Shown here piece after piece: positions 63,482-64,000 of a DNA stretch of 64,000 nucleotides. Every line of letters begins with the position of its first letter. Within the stretch, counting starts at the first letter, position 1. The notes under the pieces were generated by a model that ran no database searches, was not told where the DNA came from, and saw only the letters and a list, made by a program, of their open reading frames with translations. Both the position numbers and the translations under genes were made by a program. The DNA is from Thorsellia kenyensis (GTDB lineage: Bacteria; Pseudomonadota; Gammaproteobacteria; Enterobacterales; Thorselliaceae): positions 1 through 64,000 of the forward strand of contig NZ_JBHLXE010000013.1 in assembly GCF_042432445.1 (NCBI RefSeq), written 5' to 3'.

Positions 63482-64000
63482 ATGCGTAATACAAAAAAAG
63501 AAGTCAGAACTCATTTCCATTCTGGGTTTGTTCGAATAATTGGTGGCAAATGGAAAGGTAGAAAACTTGAGGTAATTGAAAAACCAGGACTTCGTCCCAC
63601 AGGGGATAGGATGAAAGAAACTCTATTCAATTGGCTAATGCATGATATTATTGGCAGCCATTGTTTAGATCTTTTTGCAGGCAGTGGTTCACTTGGATTT
63701 GAATCAGCATCCAGAGGTGCTGCGAGCGTCACATTAATAGAAAAAGATAAAGCAGTCACGGAAATATTAACAAATAACATTAAAAAATTGGCCTGTGACA
63801 CAATTATTGCTCTTCAAATCGATGCTTTGGAATACATCAAAGTAGCACCTAAAAAAGCATTCGATATAATCTTTTTAGACCCACCTTTTAATCAAGGCTT
63901 ACTAGGTAGGCTTTTGTTTGATTTATTACAACAAGGATTTCTGGAGAAAAATGGAATCATCTACTTAGAATCAGAATATACATCGATAATAGAAATACCT
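63482..64000 (+). CDS. rsmD: RsmD, 16S rRNA m2G966 methyltransferase (partial at right edge)
   Basis: The first 173 codons are visible and the frame is open at the edge. RsmD methylates N2 of G966 in 16S rRNA. Features: RIIGGKWKGRKLEV, RPTGDRMKETLFNWL, the SAM-binding DLFAGSGSLGFESASRGA and the catalytic IIFLDPPF. E. coli RsmD is 198 residues, so roughly 25 or more residues remain outside the window. Divergent from ftsY as in E. coli. Confidence 0.95.
   Translation, partial: MRNTKKEVRTHFHSGFVRIIGGKWKGRKLEVIEKPGLRPTGDRMKETLFNWLMHDIIGSHCLDLFAGSGSLGFESASRGAASVTLIEKDKAVTEILTNNIKKLACDTIIALQIDALEYIKVAPKKAFDIIFLDPPFNQGLLGRLLFDLLQQGFLEKNGIIYLESEYTSIIEIP

Overview
The window is AT-rich chromosomal DNA from a gammaproteobacterium close to the Enterobacterales, Orbales and Pasteurellales. 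This rests on a 98-residue Fis that follows dusB, the blocks ygfB-pepP-ubiH-ubiI, zapA-6S RNA-fau and rpoH-ftsX-ftsE-ftsY-rsmD, a DeoR very like the E. coli protein, a perfect CRP site and PhoB boxes. AT-richness, several broken genes and several transposon relics suggest a lineage undergoing some gene loss. The species cannot be fixed from this sequence alone; an Orbaceae or Thorsellia-like organism is my guess.

Layout. 1-2.1 kb: start of an unidentified gene, a thioredoxin with a CSPC active site, and a broken SulP anion transporter. 2.1-13.8 kb: a complete phosphonate uptake and C-P lyase cluster on the minus strand, transcribed phnC-D-E1-E2 then phnG-H-I-J-K-L-M-N-P. Both halves are preceded by direct-repeat PhoB boxes, so the cluster looks phosphate-starvation controlled. 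phnF and phnO are not present. 13.9-17.3 kb: a small zinc-ribbon-like protein, an intact arsC, and an Acr3 arsenite exporter gene cut in two by an ISAs1-type remnant; farther on is a decayed group II intron reverse transcriptase. 17.3-23.5 kb: small secreted DUF1471 protein, DoxX protein, porin, HAD phosphatase, a LysR regulator with a hexanucleotide repeat upstream, and two relics of an IS1634-like transposase. 23.5-32.5 kb: divergent pbpC and a giant alpha-2-macroglobulin (yfhM type).

32.8-41.0 kb: ubiquinone hydroxylases ubiI and ubiH with an unrecognised secreted protein between them, pepP, ygfB, then zapA, 6S RNA and fau. 41.1-44.9 kb: pepB-sseB and an AGCS-type amino-acid/cation symporter. 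45.2-47.6 kb: gyrB. 47.8-51.1 kb: a tctCBA tripartite tricarboxylate transporter with an upstream CRP site. 51.2-53.5 kb: deoR and deoB with two DeoR-like operators between them. 53.6-56.9 kb: PACE efflux protein, a third IS1634-like relic, and a pair of paralogous exported proteins of unknown function. 57.3-64 kb: dusB-fis with a stringent-type promoter, rpoH, ftsX, ftsE, ftsY, and the start of rsmD.

I see no CRISPR array, prophage, tRNA or rRNA. No clearly new multi-gene system is evident. The best candidates for undescribed biology are the paralogous exported pair at 54.7-56.9 kb and the secreted protein lodged between ubiH and ubiI. The best regulatory observations are the two PhoB-controlled phn promoters and the paired DeoR operators.
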